NCBI RefSeq assembly: GCF_000403845.2
Contig: NZ_KE159567.1
Location: 1,914,886 to 1,978,885 of the forward strand
Reading direction: 5' to 3'
Length of the DNA stretch: 64,000 nt
Origin: Eubacterium sp. 14-2
GTDB lineage: Bacteria; Bacillota; Clostridia; Lachnospirales; Lachnospiraceae
Shown: in pieces, positions 53,753 through 62,526 of the stretch
Layout of the letters: the number at the start of each line of letters is the position of its first letter
Numbering within the stretch: position 1 is the stretch's first letter
Notes under the pieces: model-generated
The model's input: the letters and a program-made list of their open reading frames with translations, nothing else
The model's database searches: none
Told to the model about the DNA's origin: nothing
Translations under genes and position numbers: made by a program

Positions 53753-55117
53753 ATGAACACAAACAATTTTTGCGAAATCACACCGGAAATCGCCCGTCTG
53801 GCAGAATTAAGTCAGCAGGCCGCCACCATCAATCCGGATCTTTTTTCAGAATATGACGTAAAGAGAGGTCTGCGGGATTTAAACGGAAAAGGTGTTCTGG
53901 TAGGACTTACGGAAATTTCAGACGTATGTTCCACCAGAATGGAAAACGGGAAATCTGTTCCTGCACCTGGAGAACTGTATTATCGCGGATATAATGTGAA
54001 GGACATTATCCGGGGCCTTTCTGACAACGCTCATTTCGGTTTTGAGGAAAGTACATATCTCCTTTTGTTCGGAAAACTTCCGTCTCAGCAGGAACTGACA
54101 GATTTCTGCACATTGCTTGCAACATACCGTTCTCTTCCCACCAGTTTTGTCAGAGACATTATTATGAAAGCTCCCAGCCAGGATATGATGAATACTCTTG
54201 CCCGAAGCGTCCTGACTCTGTATTCCTATGATGACAGGGCAGATGACATCTCAATTCCCAATGTTCTGCGCCAGTGTCTGGAACTGATCAGTCTGTTCCC
54301 GCTCCTTTCCGTGTACGGATATCAGGCCTATCGCCACTATCACGACGGTGCCAGCCTTTTCATTCATACACCGGGACCGGAGCTGTCCACAGCGGAAACC
54401 ATTCTGCATATTCTGCGGCCGGACAGTAACTATACGCCCCTGGAGGCAAAACTTCTGGATATTTCACTGATTCTTCATATGGAACATGGCGGCGGAAACA
54501 ATTCCACGTTTACCACCCATCTGGTATCTTCCTCAGGTACGGATACCTATTCTGCCATTGCTGCTTCTCTTGGTTCTCTGAAAGGCCCAAAACACGGAGG
54601 TGCCAATATCAAGGTGGTAAAAATGTTTGAAGATATGAAAGAACATATTCATGACTGGAATGATGAAGAAGAAATCGGCGCTTATCTGACAGCACTCCTT
54701 CACAAAGAAGCATTTGACCGTGCGGGCCTGATTTATGGTATGGGCCATGCGGTATATTCTCTGTCAGATCCCCGTGCGGAACTGTTCCGTACTTTTGTGG
54801 AACGTCTTTCCAGAGAAAAGGGACGGGAGGAAGAATTTGCCCTTTACTCTACCGTGGAACGTCTGGCTCCCCGGATCATTGCAAGAGAACGGAAAATATA
54901 CAAAGGGGTGAGCCCCAATGTGGACTTTTTCTCCGGATTTGCTTACAGTATGCTGAATCTTCCTCTGGAACTCTACACCCCTATTTTTGCCATCGCAAGA
55001 ATTTCCGGCTGGAGCGCCCACCGTCTGGAAGAACTGAATTACAATGGTAAAATCATGCGTCCTGCCTATAAAAACGTACAGGAACACCGGGATTACATTC
55101 CCATGAAGGAACGCTGA
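53753..55117 (+). CDS. gltA: Citrate synthase
   Basis: Condenses oxaloacetate and acetyl-CoA. Start at 53753 (MNTNNFCEITPEIA) follows AAAGGGGG by five bases. The 454-residue protein has the catalytic histidines in MEHGGGNNSTF, GPKHGGAN and GMGHAVYSLSDPRAE, plus LPTSFVRDII; residues LYYRGYNVKDI fit the citrate synthase fold. The form is longer than most bacterial type I/II enzymes and resembles the variant often found in Clostridia. Its stop codon abuts the stop of the convergent membrane protein with no base between. Citrate synthase rather than methylcitrate synthase is assumed. Confidence 0.92.
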   Translation: MNTNNFCEITPEIARLAELSQQAATINPDLFSEYDVKRGLRDLNGKGVLVGLTEISDVCSTRMENGKSVPAPGELYYRGYNVKDIIRGLSDNAHFGFEESTYLLLFGKLPSQQELTDFCTLLATYRSLPTSFVRDIIMKAPSQDMMNTLARSVLTLYSYDDRADDISIPNVLRQCLELISLFPLLSVYGYQAYRHYHDGASLFIHTPGPELSTAETILHILRPDSNYTPLEAKLLDISLILHMEHGGGNNSTFTTHLVSSSGTDTYSAIAASLGSLKGPKHGGANIKVVKMFEDMKEHIHDWNDEEEIGAYLTALLHKEAFDRAGLIYGMGHAVYSLSDPRAELFRTFVERLSREKGREEEFALYSTVERLAPRIIARERKIYKGVSPNVDFFSGFAYSMLNLPLELYTPIFAIARISGWSAHRLEELNYNGKIMRPAYKNVQEHRDYIPMKER

Positions 55118-55447
55118 TTACCAGAATCTGCGTTTTGCCCGGTTTATGGAAATATAAAACCAGATACATACTGTCAGAAACAGCAGAATCATGGCACGCA
55201 TTACAGCGGGAACAGGTGTTACACAGTCATTTACGAATCCTGCAAGACCAAACAGTGACGCCATTGCCCCCATAACGATGGTTCTTCCGTAAATATAATC
55301 TATGTATCCCTTTTCGTCCCGAATGGCGGAAACAGCCGTTCCGCCGGTAAACCAGCTGCTGAGTTTCCCTGTCTGTTTCATATTGACAGCAGAATAAACC
55401 GTATAAACTCCATAAATGAAAATGACTGCATCAAATAGTACCAACAT
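55118..55447 (-). CDS. Small membrane protein, unknown
   Basis: Not recognised. A 109-residue protein with three likely membrane helices: about 3-20, 58-75 and 82-100, with a polar loop (WFTGGTAVSAIRDEKGYIDYIYGRT) between the first two. The C-terminus is basic (NRAKRRFW). The stop codon begins at the base after the citrate synthase stop, so the two convergent genes have no spacer and their transcripts must overlap. AAGGAA upstream of the ATG. No neighbour suggests a role. Confidence 0.6.
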   Translation of the reverse strand: MLVLFDAVIFIYGVYTVYSAVNMKQTGKLSSWFTGGTAVSAIRDEKGYIDYIYGRTIVMGAMASLFGLAGFVNDCVTPVPAVMRAMILLFLTVCIWFYISINRAKRRFW

Positions 55448-55564
55448 GGTATAATTCCTTTCTTTATTGTTGCTTTTCTCTTCTTATCAGTATATAATGG
55501 TAATAATAAAATATTATATACGCTGTCGAAAAGGATTGCAAACGGTATTTATTAAAAGAAAAGA

Positions 55565-55593
55565 TTGAAACTTACCATCAGTTGGTGTAGAAT
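55565..55593 (+). promoter_or_regulatory. Promoter of the cheY cassette
   Basis: -35 TTGAAA (55565-55570), spacer 17, -10 TAGAAT (55588-55593), 36 bases before the cheY start; AAGGAG ribosome site follows. Well placed and close to consensus. Confidence 0.78.
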
Positions 55594-55629
55594 CATAATA
55601 TATAAATCAATCAGCAAGGAGCGATTCGA

Positions 55630-56001
55630 ATGGAAAATGTAAAAATATTAATCTGCGATGATTCCGTTCTGGCACGAAAACAGTTAAAGGATATCATCAA
55701 AAAATGCGGCTATGACAATTTTATAGAGGCTTCTAACGGACAGGAGGCATTTGACCGGTATAAGGAAGAACAGCCGGATCTGGCATTTCTGGATATTGTT
55801 ATGCCTGTAAAAGACGGCGTGGAAGCGATTCGCGACATTCGCGGTTTTGATCCCAAAGCCTATATTGTGGTTGTTTCCTCTGTAGGTACTCAGACCCAGC
55901 TGAAAAATGCTATTTTAGAAGGAGCACGTGATTTTGTACAGAAGCCTTTCTCTTCTTCTGCGATTGCAGAAATTTTAAAAGGGCGTTTTGAAGGGAGATA
56001 A
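55630..56001 (+). CDS. cheY: Single-domain response regulator (CheY-like)
   Basis: A 123-residue receiver with no output domain. The acidic pocket is D10-D11, the phospho-acceptor D55 lies in FLDIVMP, the switch serine is at 83/84 and the lysine at 105 in QKPF, so all active residues are present. It has its own promoter and is followed after five bases by a protein with MshEN repeats and a CheX-like C-terminus, suggesting a phospho-relay/phosphatase pair. No flagellar or chemotaxis receptor genes occur in the window, so the link to motility is unproven. AAGGAG precedes the ATG. Confidence 0.9.
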   Translation: MENVKILICDDSVLARKQLKDIIKKCGYDNFIEASNGQEAFDRYKEEQPDLAFLDIVMPVKDGVEAIRDIRGFDPKAYIVVVSSVGTQTQLKNAILEGARDFVQKPFSSSAIAEILKGRFEGR

Positions 56002-56006
56002 GAGTT

Positions 56007-56894
56007 ATGCATACGCAGTTTTTTGGTAATTTTTTGCTTAATAAAGGGGTTATCACTCCTGAACAGCTGATAGAGGCTTTGAAAATTCAGTCCTCTACTC
56101 ACAAAAAATTCGGTACACTGGCAATTCATTCCGGATATATGTCAGCAAGTGAAGTCGCAGACGTCTATATTACACAGACCCATTACGATAAACGTTTTGG
56201 AGAACTTGCCATGGAACTGGGTTATCTTACTCCGGAACAGGTGGACAAACTGCTGACCATTCAACTCCCGAACTATATGTTGCTGGGACAGATTCTGGTA
56301 GATCAGAAAATCCTGACACATATTGAACTGGAAAATCTGATTACAGAGTATAAATCTGAATATGAAATTTATGAACTGGATATGATGGAAGAACAGAAAA
56401 ACCTGGTGGATAAACTTCTTTCCAGCCTTTATCTTCCTGAGGAGCTGCCAAACACACAGAATATTATTTCTTATCTTACGCTCCTTTTTAATAATCTGGT
56501 ACGCTTTATCGGGGAAGATTTCACACCTTTGAATATTATGACTTTACCTGAAGTTCCCACCAGCTTCTGTGTTTCACAGATGGTAGACGGTTCATTTGCT
56601 TTTATGTCTGCACTGGACATGGACACAGAAACGTCAATCGCTTTTGCCAGCAGATATGTGGACGAAGAATTTGAAGAATTCGACGAATATGTCAGTGCTT
56701 CCATGGAAGATTTTCTGAATTTACATAACGGTCTTTTTTCTGTAAATATGTCAAACGATTATACACTGGAATTACATTTACAGCCCCCTGCTGCTCATGA
56801 GAATACGGTGCTGGCAACAGAATCTCCCTGTTATCTGCTTCCGATAATTTATTCCTTTGGAACTGTTAATTTTATTTTCTCTATAACATCATAA
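56007..56894 (+). CDS. MshEN-like repeat protein with CheX/CheC-like C-terminus
   Basis: A 295-residue protein made of four tandem units of about 24 residues (5-28, 35-57, 63-86, 92-116), each of the form FG.LL...G..T.EQL..AL..Q, which is the GspE/MshE N-terminal pattern that binds cyclic di-GMP in other proteins. A linker follows, then at about 150-295 a domain like the CheX/CheC/FliY phosphatases; MEDFLN at 233-238 sits where CheX has its E-x2-N active site, with Asp for Glu if aligned correctly. Partner of the adjacent cheY. There is no kinase or ATPase domain, so this is not a pilus motor. Function (phosphatase, c-di-GMP sensing) is inference. Confidence 0.7.
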   Translation: MHTQFFGNFLLNKGVITPEQLIEALKIQSSTHKKFGTLAIHSGYMSASEVADVYITQTHYDKRFGELAMELGYLTPEQVDKLLTIQLPNYMLLGQILVDQKILTHIELENLITEYKSEYEIYELDMMEEQKNLVDKLLSSLYLPEELPNTQNIISYLTLLFNNLVRFIGEDFTPLNIMTLPEVPTSFCVSQMVDGSFAFMSALDMDTETSIAFASRYVDEEFEEFDEYVSASMEDFLNLHNGLFSVNMSNDYTLELHLQPPAAHENTVLATESPCYLLPIIYSFGTVNFIFSITS

Positions 56895-56900
56895 AATTAC

Positions 56901-56937
56901 ACAAAAAAGAATCCTGCACTGCAGGATTCTTTTTTGT
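56901..56937. terminator. Bidirectional terminator between cheY cassette and thrC
   Basis: A 17-bp perfect stem (56901-56917 with 56921-56937; core AGAATCCTGC), three-base loop, with A and T runs on both sides. It lies six bases past the stop of the MshEN/CheX gene. Confidence 0.9.
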
Positions 56938-56941
56938 GTAT

Positions 56942-56970
56942 GGAAAAATCTTTCAGCTGAAAGATTTTCC
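56942..56970 (-). other. Second palindrome downstream of thrC
   Basis: GGAAAAATCTTTCAG (56942-56956) and CTGAAAGATTTTCC (56957-56970) form a 14-bp stem with one extra A and no loop. Together with the adjacent terminator it may end the thrC transcript. Confidence 0.45.
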
Positions 56971-57043
56971 TGTGGCATAAAACAGCCCATACGAATCTCG
57001 CAGAGATGGCATGGATTGTTTTACAACCGGCCCCCTGGGCAAA

Positions 57044-58525
57044 TTATATATTCAGGAATTTTTTTACCACGGACTGCATTTCTTCCACTTCACAGACTGT
57101 TTTATGTCTGACCGGGGCTGTCCGGATATCCTCAATGGCCTGAGGTACCTTTACTCCGGATATTGTTTCCAGTTCATCAATTAATTCAAAATCCGGCCTG
57201 TTTTCATATTTTCTGTCAATGGCTGTCATAACGCTTCTGGCAAATTTATAGGGGCTTGCAGTGGAAGCAATTACTGCCTTTGTGTCATCTCCTGTTTCTG
57301 ATTTATATTTCTGATATACGGCCGCTGCCACCGCCGTATGGGTATCAATGATATATCCTGTTTCCTGATAAATTTCCCGAATTACTGCTGCTGTCTCCGG
57401 CTCACTGGCATAATTTCCGTAAAATACAGAAAGCCTTTCCTTCATTTCCTCTGTTATCTCATATGTTCCGGATTCCTGCAGTTCTTTCATCAGGGAAGAG
57501 TTTTTTTCTGCATCATTCCCTGCAATACGATAAATCAGACGCTCCAGATTACTGGATATCAGGATATCCATGGAAGGAGAAGAAGTCAGGATAAATTCCC
57601 GATTTCTGTCATATGTACCGGTACGGAAAAAATCGTACAATACTTTATTTTCATTGGAAGCACAAATCAGCTTTCCAACAGGGATCCCCATATTTTTTGC
57701 ATAGAATGCCGCCAGAATATTTCCAAAATTTCCGGTGGGAACCACCACGTTCATACTCTCTCCGTTTTTAATTTCTCCTGATTTTATCATTCTGGCACAG
57801 GCATACACATAGTAAACAATCTGTGGCACCAGCCGCCCGATATTAATGGAATTGGCAGAAGAAAACTGATATCCGGATTCTTTCATGAGTTTTCCCAGCT
57901 CTTTATCAGAAAACATCTGTTTCACGCCGGTCTGAGCCTGGTCAAAGTTCCCATTAATGCCAACTACCAGGGTGTTATCCCCTTTCTGAGTCACCATCTG
58001 TTTCTGCTGTACCGGACTGACGCCGTCTTTGGGATAAAATACAATGATTTTTGTTCCTTCTACATCTGCAAATCCGGCCAGAGCCGCTTTTCCTGTATCG
58101 CCGGAAGTTGCGGTCAGAATCACAATATCATTTTTCACCTGATTCTTTCTGGCTGATGTTATCATCAGATGGGGCAGAATGGAAAGAGCCATATCTTTAA
58201 AAGCAATGGTGGCTCCGTGGAACAATTCCAGATAGTTTACATCCTGAGCTTTTACCAGCGGTGCAATTTCTTCTGTGTCAAACTTCTCATCATAGGCGTT
58301 TCTGATACAGGTTTTCAGTTCTTCTTCCGTAAAATCTGTCAGAAACAGCTTCATCACTTCATATGCAGTCTCCTGATAAGTCATCTCTGCCAGTTTTTCC
58401 ACCGGTATATCCAATACCGGAATCTGCTCCGGAACAAACAGTCCTCCATCTTCTGCCAACCCTTTTAAAATCGCCTGAGAAGGGGATGCTTTTTCATTGT
58501 CATTTCTTGTACTTACATATAACAT
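57044..58525 (-). CDS. thrC: Threonine synthase
   Basis: PLP enzyme converting O-phosphohomoserine to threonine. Start at 58525 (MLYVSTRNDNEK) is preferred because AAAGGA lies 11 bases upstream, while the ATG four codons before overlaps that site. The 493-residue product is the long fungal/clostridial-type enzyme; the PLP lysine is in HGATIAFKDMA (Lys110), and TSGDTGKAALAGF and VPTGNFGNILAAFYAK bind phosphate and cofactor. No T-box was found in the short upstream gap (58526-58647), which instead has a GC-rich stem-loop. No other threonine gene is nearby. Confidence 0.95.
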   Translation of the reverse strand: MLYVSTRNDNEKASPSQAILKGLAEDGGLFVPEQIPVLDIPVEKLAEMTYQETAYEVMKLFLTDFTEEELKTCIRNAYDEKFDTEEIAPLVKAQDVNYLELFHGATIAFKDMALSILPHLMITSARKNQVKNDIVILTATSGDTGKAALAGFADVEGTKIIVFYPKDGVSPVQQKQMVTQKGDNTLVVGINGNFDQAQTGVKQMFSDKELGKLMKESGYQFSSANSINIGRLVPQIVYYVYACARMIKSGEIKNGESMNVVVPTGNFGNILAAFYAKNMGIPVGKLICASNENKVLYDFFRTGTYDRNREFILTSSPSMDILISSNLERLIYRIAGNDAEKNSSLMKELQESGTYEITEEMKERLSVFYGNYASEPETAAVIREIYQETGYIIDTHTAVAAAVYQKYKSETGDDTKAVIASTASPYKFARSVMTAIDRKYENRPDFELIDELETISGVKVPQAIEDIRTAPVRHKTVCEVEEMQSVVKKFLNI

Positions 58526-58569
58526 ATTCTGTTCCATCCTTTATCATTATTGATTGTCATTAACAGTTC

Positions 58570-58602
58570 AGGGGTGCCCCGGCAATTCTCCGGGACACCC
58601 CT
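58570..58602 (-). other. GC-rich stem-loop between SleB-like gene and thrC
   Basis: AGGGGTGCCCCGG (58570-58582) pairs with CCGGGACACCCCT (58590-58602), one mismatch, seven-base loop. It may end the upstream hydrolase transcript; no T run follows on the minus strand. Confidence 0.5.
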
Positions 58603-58647
58603 CATTATAAAAGTTTTCCTTTGCTCTGTCAATCTCTGCCTGAAAGT

Positions 58648-59523
58648 TCAGGGAAGTGTATAAAATTCATGTCCGCCATACTGAAACAGCCAGGTCAGAT
58701 TGTTGTCAAACCAGGCCATATCGTAAGGATTGGCTTTCCTGCGGGCAGAAAAAAACAATGCTCCCTGGGAAAAATCTTCTCCGTATATGGCTTTGTCCAC
58801 AGCATCCACCGTTGTCTGGGTCACTTCCACGGAATAGTATCTTCCGTCAGCAGTAGGCGCAAACTGAGGACTGCCGCCGCTTCGCTCAAAAATCACTTCA
58901 TAGACAGATGATTCAAATTCTTCTGCAAGAACCCGGTTCAGAATTACTTCTGCCACCAGAATTCTTCCCTGTTCATCTTCTCCTCCTGCCTCTGCCTGTA
59001 CAATGCGAAGGAGGGCGTCATAGTCCTCTTCTGTAAGAATAATATCTCCATAGGGATTCACCGGAACCTGCTGTACTTCATTGTGAACCGGCTGAATACT
59101 GGCACATACAGCCACTACTTCCCGTTTTTCAATACGGGCCTTCTGTGCCTCCTTTATTTTGCTTTGTTCTGATTCCATTGCCTGTTTACAGGAAGCCGCA
59201 AAATTTCCTGCTGTCACAGGCTCTGCTCCTTTGGAGTTTCCATTTCCTGCAGGCACCCCGGTCTCTTCTGTATTTTCAGTCTGCAGCAGAAGTTCCGGTT
59301 CCTGAAAATTTTCTGTCTGAATCTCCTCTTCGGGCCCCTTCATACTGCTGCATTCCACTGCACTCCTGCTTTTTCCTGCACCGCCAAATCCATGGGCATT
59401 CAGAGAAATCATTGCAAATACCGAAAATCCGGAAACAAGAACTGCACAATTCCGATAGGACTTTTTGGATATATTTCGAATACAACAATATACGTTCTTT
59501 AGTAAGTTTTGAATTGTCAACAT
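58648..59523 (-). CDS. SleB-type cell wall hydrolase
   Basis: A 291-residue exported hydrolase. Start at 59523 follows GAGGAA; the longer frame lacks a site. The N-terminus has a membrane helix at about 25-45 (CAVLVSGFSVFAMISL) serving as signal or anchor, then a low-complexity linker, and from about 165 the Hydrolase_2/SleB domain (VQAEAGGEDEQGRILVAEVILNR; FAPTADGRYY; ALFFSARRKANPYDMAWF). SleB opens spore cortex, but stand-alone members like this also act on vegetative walls. The catalytic Glu is expected in QAEAGGE. Upstream of thrC. Confidence 0.88.
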   Translation of the reverse strand: MLTIQNLLKNVYCCIRNISKKSYRNCAVLVSGFSVFAMISLNAHGFGGAGKSRSAVECSSMKGPEEEIQTENFQEPELLLQTENTEETGVPAGNGNSKGAEPVTAGNFAASCKQAMESEQSKIKEAQKARIEKREVVAVCASIQPVHNEVQQVPVNPYGDIILTEEDYDALLRIVQAEAGGEDEQGRILVAEVILNRVLAEEFESSVYEVIFERSGGSPQFAPTADGRYYSVEVTQTTVDAVDKAIYGEDFSQGALFFSARRKANPYDMAWFDNNLTWLFQYGGHEFYTLP

Positions 59524-59588
59524 AATCGTTCCTCTTTTCCATTTGACTTTTCCATAATTTACCATATCTTTTCCAGTATCCCAAAAAC

Positions 59589-59616
59589 TTGCGTTTCTGC
59601 ATTTTTGTGATATACT
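59589..59616 (+). promoter_or_regulatory. Promoter of AP2-like gene
   Basis: -35 TTGCGT (59589-59594), spacer 16, -10 TATACT (59611-59616), 57 bases before the start codon. It lies between the divergent SleB-like and AP2-like genes. Confidence 0.55.
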
Positions 59617-59672
59617 TATTTTGTATTTTTTTACCGAAAAAATACATGGAAATATGATTTATGGAGGGTATT

Positions 59673-60485
59673 ATGCTGCCAGGTGTCTATATTGCTTACA
59701 AAAAAAACGGAACTGCTTACTATCGCGCCAGTATCACTTATCATGGTAAGCATATATCTCTGGGCAGCTTTGATACCGAGGAGAAAGCTAATCTTGCCTA
59801 CTGTGAAGCCTCCGAGCTTCTTCAGGACACTTCTGTCTCCTTTGAAGACGCCTTCTCACTACCAACTATTTTAAGTTTTGGTAAAGTGATTTCTTTGTTG
59901 AATTTTCGGGATAATCTCATTTATTTTAAAAATCCTATTTATTTGAGGAATAATTATTTTATTTACTATATTTCCAGAAGGGACGAATTAAAATTTGATA
60001 TTGATGATTTGTTTTACTATTCCAGTCATAAAATCATGCGCCGGCAGGGCCATCTTTTTGTGAGCGACTATGGAATGCAGGTTAATATTCTTTCCCGATA
60101 CGGCATTAAAAATTATGCCGTGGCCGGACGGGATTATTATTTTGCCAATGAAGATGCCACAGATTACCGCTATTCCAATATTATTGTAGTTAATAAATAT
60201 TATGGTGTGACAAGAATTGCCACATCCGGTGAAGAATGTTATAAAGTACAGATACATATCAATGGAAATTATATGGTAGGAATCTACCACAAGGAAGAAG
60301 AGGCTGCAATTGCTTACAATAAAGCTGCAGATCTGGCAAAAAAATACGGAATCTCCAAAAATTTCCAGACCAATTATCTGGAGCATTACTCTCCCCGTGA
60401 ATATGCTGAAATTTACAGTCAGACAAAAATTTCTGAAAAATATATACAATATCTGGAACAAAATGTGCAATCCCCCGGATTTTAA
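59673..60485 (+). CDS. AP2-domain protein derived from an HNH-type element (unknown function)
   Basis: Not a named gene. Start at 59673 (MLPGVYIAYKK) follows GGAGG five bases upstream. The 270-residue protein has an AP2-like half at about 5-50 (YYRASITYHGKHISLGSF, EEKANLAYCEA), a middle part at 112-172 that looks like a worn HNH domain (ATDYRYSNIIVVN standing where homing nucleases have DNRRSNLRIV) but lacks the catalytic histidines, and a second AP2-like domain at 176-226 (YYGVTRI ... YKVQIHING ... EEEAAIAYNKAA). AP2-HNH proteins are usually mobile endonucleases. Coding DNA is noticeably AT-rich around 59880-60000. A domesticated DNA-binding protein is the likely reading. Confidence 0.68.
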   Translation: MLPGVYIAYKKNGTAYYRASITYHGKHISLGSFDTEEKANLAYCEASELLQDTSVSFEDAFSLPTILSFGKVISLLNFRDNLIYFKNPIYLRNNYFIYYISRRDELKFDIDDLFYYSSHKIMRRQGHLFVSDYGMQVNILSRYGIKNYAVAGRDYYFANEDATDYRYSNIIVVNKYYGVTRIATSGEECYKVQIHINGNYMVGIYHKEEEAAIAYNKAADLAKKYGISKNFQTNYLEHYSPREYAEIYSQTKISEKYIQYLEQNVQSPGF

Positions 60486-60555
60486 GGAATTGCACACTTT
60501 GACGCGCCAGTGCACTTATGCAGTTATGTTCTGCCTGTGCCTGGCATATTTATTT

Positions 60556-61044
60556 TTATGCTTTCTGATTGATATAGTTAATCAGCCCTTCCGCTTTGAT
60601 AATCTTCTGCATAAATTCAGGAAAAGCCTGCCCCTGGAAGGTAGTCCCTTTTGTCTTGTTGGTGATGATTCCGCTGTCAAAATCAACCTCCACCTTATCT
60701 CCGGCTTCAATTCCCTTCGCTGCCTGCGGACATTCAATAATAGGCAGGCCGATATTGATGGCATTCCGATAAAAGATCCTTGCAAATGTCTCTGCAATTA
60801 CGCAGCTCACACCTGCTGCTTTGATGGCAATGGGGGCATGTTCTCTGGAGGAACCGCATCCGAAATTCTTATCTGCCACAATCAGGTCCCCTGCCTGTAC
60901 TCTGTTTACAAAGTCTTTGTCAATATCTTCCATACAGTGTGTGGCCAGTTCCTTGGGGTCTGAAGAATTCAGGTATCTTGCCGGAATAATCACGTCTGTA
61001 TCCACATTGTCTCCATATTTAAATACTGTTCCACTGGCTTTCAT
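60556..61044 (-). CDS. leuD: 3-isopropylmalate dehydratase small subunit
   Basis: Swivel-domain subunit of the LeuCD aconitase-type enzyme of leucine synthesis. The 162-residue protein is the short form, with [40 protein letters not shown] and [14 protein letters not shown]. It starts one base after the leuC stop. The short LeuD with a 420-residue LeuC is the archaeal/clostridial type, which could also act in homoaconitase or citramalate routes. leuA and leuB are not in the window. It converges with the AP2-like gene. Confidence 0.9.
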   Translation of the reverse strand: MKASGTVFKYGDNVDTDVIIPARYLNSSDPKELATHCMEDIDKDFVNRVQAGDLIVADKNFGCGSSREHAPIAIKAAGVSCVIAETFARIFYRNAINIGLPIIECPQAAKGIEAGDKVEVDFDSGIITNKTKGTTFQGQAFPEFMQKIIKAEGLINYINQKA

Positions 61045-61045
61045 T

Positions 61046-62314
61046 TTATTTTCCCTCCTGTTCCTCTGGTGCCGAAATTTTACCGGTCACTGCACTGGCT
61101 GCAGCTACTGCCGGACTTGCAAGGTATATTTCTGATTCCACATGTCCCATACGTCCCACAAAATTGCGGTTTGTGGTGGATACACAGCGCTCTCCTTCTG
61201 CCAGAATACCCATGTACCCTCCCAGACACGGACCGCAGGTTGGTGTGCTTACAATTGCTCCTGCCTCTATAAAAGCCTTAAGGAGCCCTTCTTCCATTGC
61301 TTTCAGATAAATCTGCTGGGTGGCCGGAATTACAATACAGCGCACTCCCTTTGCCACTTTCTTTCCCTTTAATATTTCTGCTGCTGTGCGCAGGTCATCA
61401 AGGCGCCCGTTGGTACAGGATCCGATTACTACCTGGTCAATGGCTATTTCACCAACCTGGTCAATGGTCTTTGTATTCTCCGGTAAATGGGGAAATGCCA
61501 CGGTAGGTTTAAGAGTGCTTAAATCAATGGTATATTCTTCTTCATATTCCGCATCTTCATCTGCCTCATATATCTTAAATTCCCGGTCAGAATGTTCTTT
61601 CATATATTGAATTGCTTTCTCATCCACAGGGAAAATACCATTCTTTCCGCCTGCTTCAATAGCCATATTTGCAATGGTAAAGCGGTCATCCATGGACAGA
61701 CTGCTGATGCCTTCCCCTGTAAATTCCATGGATTTATACAATGCTCCATCCACGCCAATCATTCCGATGATATGCAATATCACATCTTTTCCGCTAACCC
61801 ATCGGGACAGTTTTCCTGTAAGATTAAACCTGATGGCGGAAGGGACCTTGAACCATGCTTTTCCGGTGGCCATTCCTGCCGCCATATCTGTACTTCCCAC
61901 TCCTGTGGAAAAAGCGCCCAATGCTCCATATGTACAGGTGTGAGAATCTGCACCGATAATCACATCTCCTGCCACAGTAAGCCCCTGTTCCGGAAGAAGG
62001 GCATGTTCAATCCCCATTTCTCCCACGTCAAAATAATTGGTAATTTCATGTCTGCAGGCAAATTCCCGGACACATTTACAGTGCTGCGCAGATTTTATAT
62101 CCTTATTGGGCACAAAATGGTCCATAACCAGAGCAATTTTGTCTTTATGAAATACACCTTCCGTTGTAAACTTATCCATTTCGTTAATCGCAACCGGTGC
62201 AGTAATGTCATTCCCCAACACCAGATCCAGATTCGCTTCTATCAGCTGTCCGGCCTTTACTTCCGGAAGGCCTGCTGCTGCCGCAAGAATTTTCTGTGTC
62301 ATCGTCATTCCCAT
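61046..62314 (-). CDS. leuC: 3-isopropylmalate dehydratase large subunit
   Basis: Carries the [4Fe-4S] cluster of LeuCD. The 422-residue protein has cluster cysteines in GSCTNGR and [29 protein letters not shown] and [12 protein letters not shown]. Start at 62314 follows AGGAGG by eight bases. Divergent from a LysR regulator gene with 212 bases between, a common arrangement for regulation by the neighbour. Type II LeuC; substrate could also be a related 2-hydroxy acid. Confidence 0.92.
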   Translation of the reverse strand: MGMTMTQKILAAAAGLPEVKAGQLIEANLDLVLGNDITAPVAINEMDKFTTEGVFHKDKIALVMDHFVPNKDIKSAQHCKCVREFACRHEITNYFDVGEMGIEHALLPEQGLTVAGDVIIGADSHTCTYGALGAFSTGVGSTDMAAGMATGKAWFKVPSAIRFNLTGKLSRWVSGKDVILHIIGMIGVDGALYKSMEFTGEGISSLSMDDRFTIANMAIEAGGKNGIFPVDEKAIQYMKEHSDREFKIYEADEDAEYEEEYTIDLSTLKPTVAFPHLPENTKTIDQVGEIAIDQVVIGSCTNGRLDDLRTAAEILKGKKVAKGVRCIVIPATQQIYLKAMEEGLLKAFIEAGAIVSTPTCGPCLGGYMGILAEGERCVSTTNRNFVGRMGHVESEIYLASPAVAAASAVTGKISAPEEQEGK

Positions 62315-62344
62315 GTTTCAATCCTCCTGTTCCTTTCTTTCTGC

Positions 62345-62405
62345 TTGCTATTTTAACATATTCCATAGTATAATAGAAATACATATTAAGTATAATCATT
62401 ATAAT
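62345..62405. promoter_or_regulatory. leuC-lysR divergent control region
   Basis: AT-rich. TTGCTA (62345-62350), spacer 18, TATAAT (62369-62374) could drive lysR. Three TATAAT copies (62369, 62391, 62400) and the T-n11-A-like arrangement between them are candidate LysR sites. leuC has no good -35 (only TATACT at 62372-62367, minus), as expected for an activator-dependent promoter. No leader peptide or T-box seen in 62315-62526. Confidence 0.4.
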
Positions 62406-62526
62406 GTACAGTTATAGTACCATTTCCTGAAAGAACAGGCAGACACATTCACTTTGTTTACGTTATGTCAGAATATACACAGTGTAGGAAAGCCCTTGCA
62501 GCAGAAAAAAGAAAGGACTGATAATT

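Noticed and set aside
58526..58647. T-box or leader peptide for thrC (also looked for before pheA and leuC)
   Set aside because: Gaps are too short and no specifier loop or T-box core motif is present; only a plain GC-rich stem-loop is seen.
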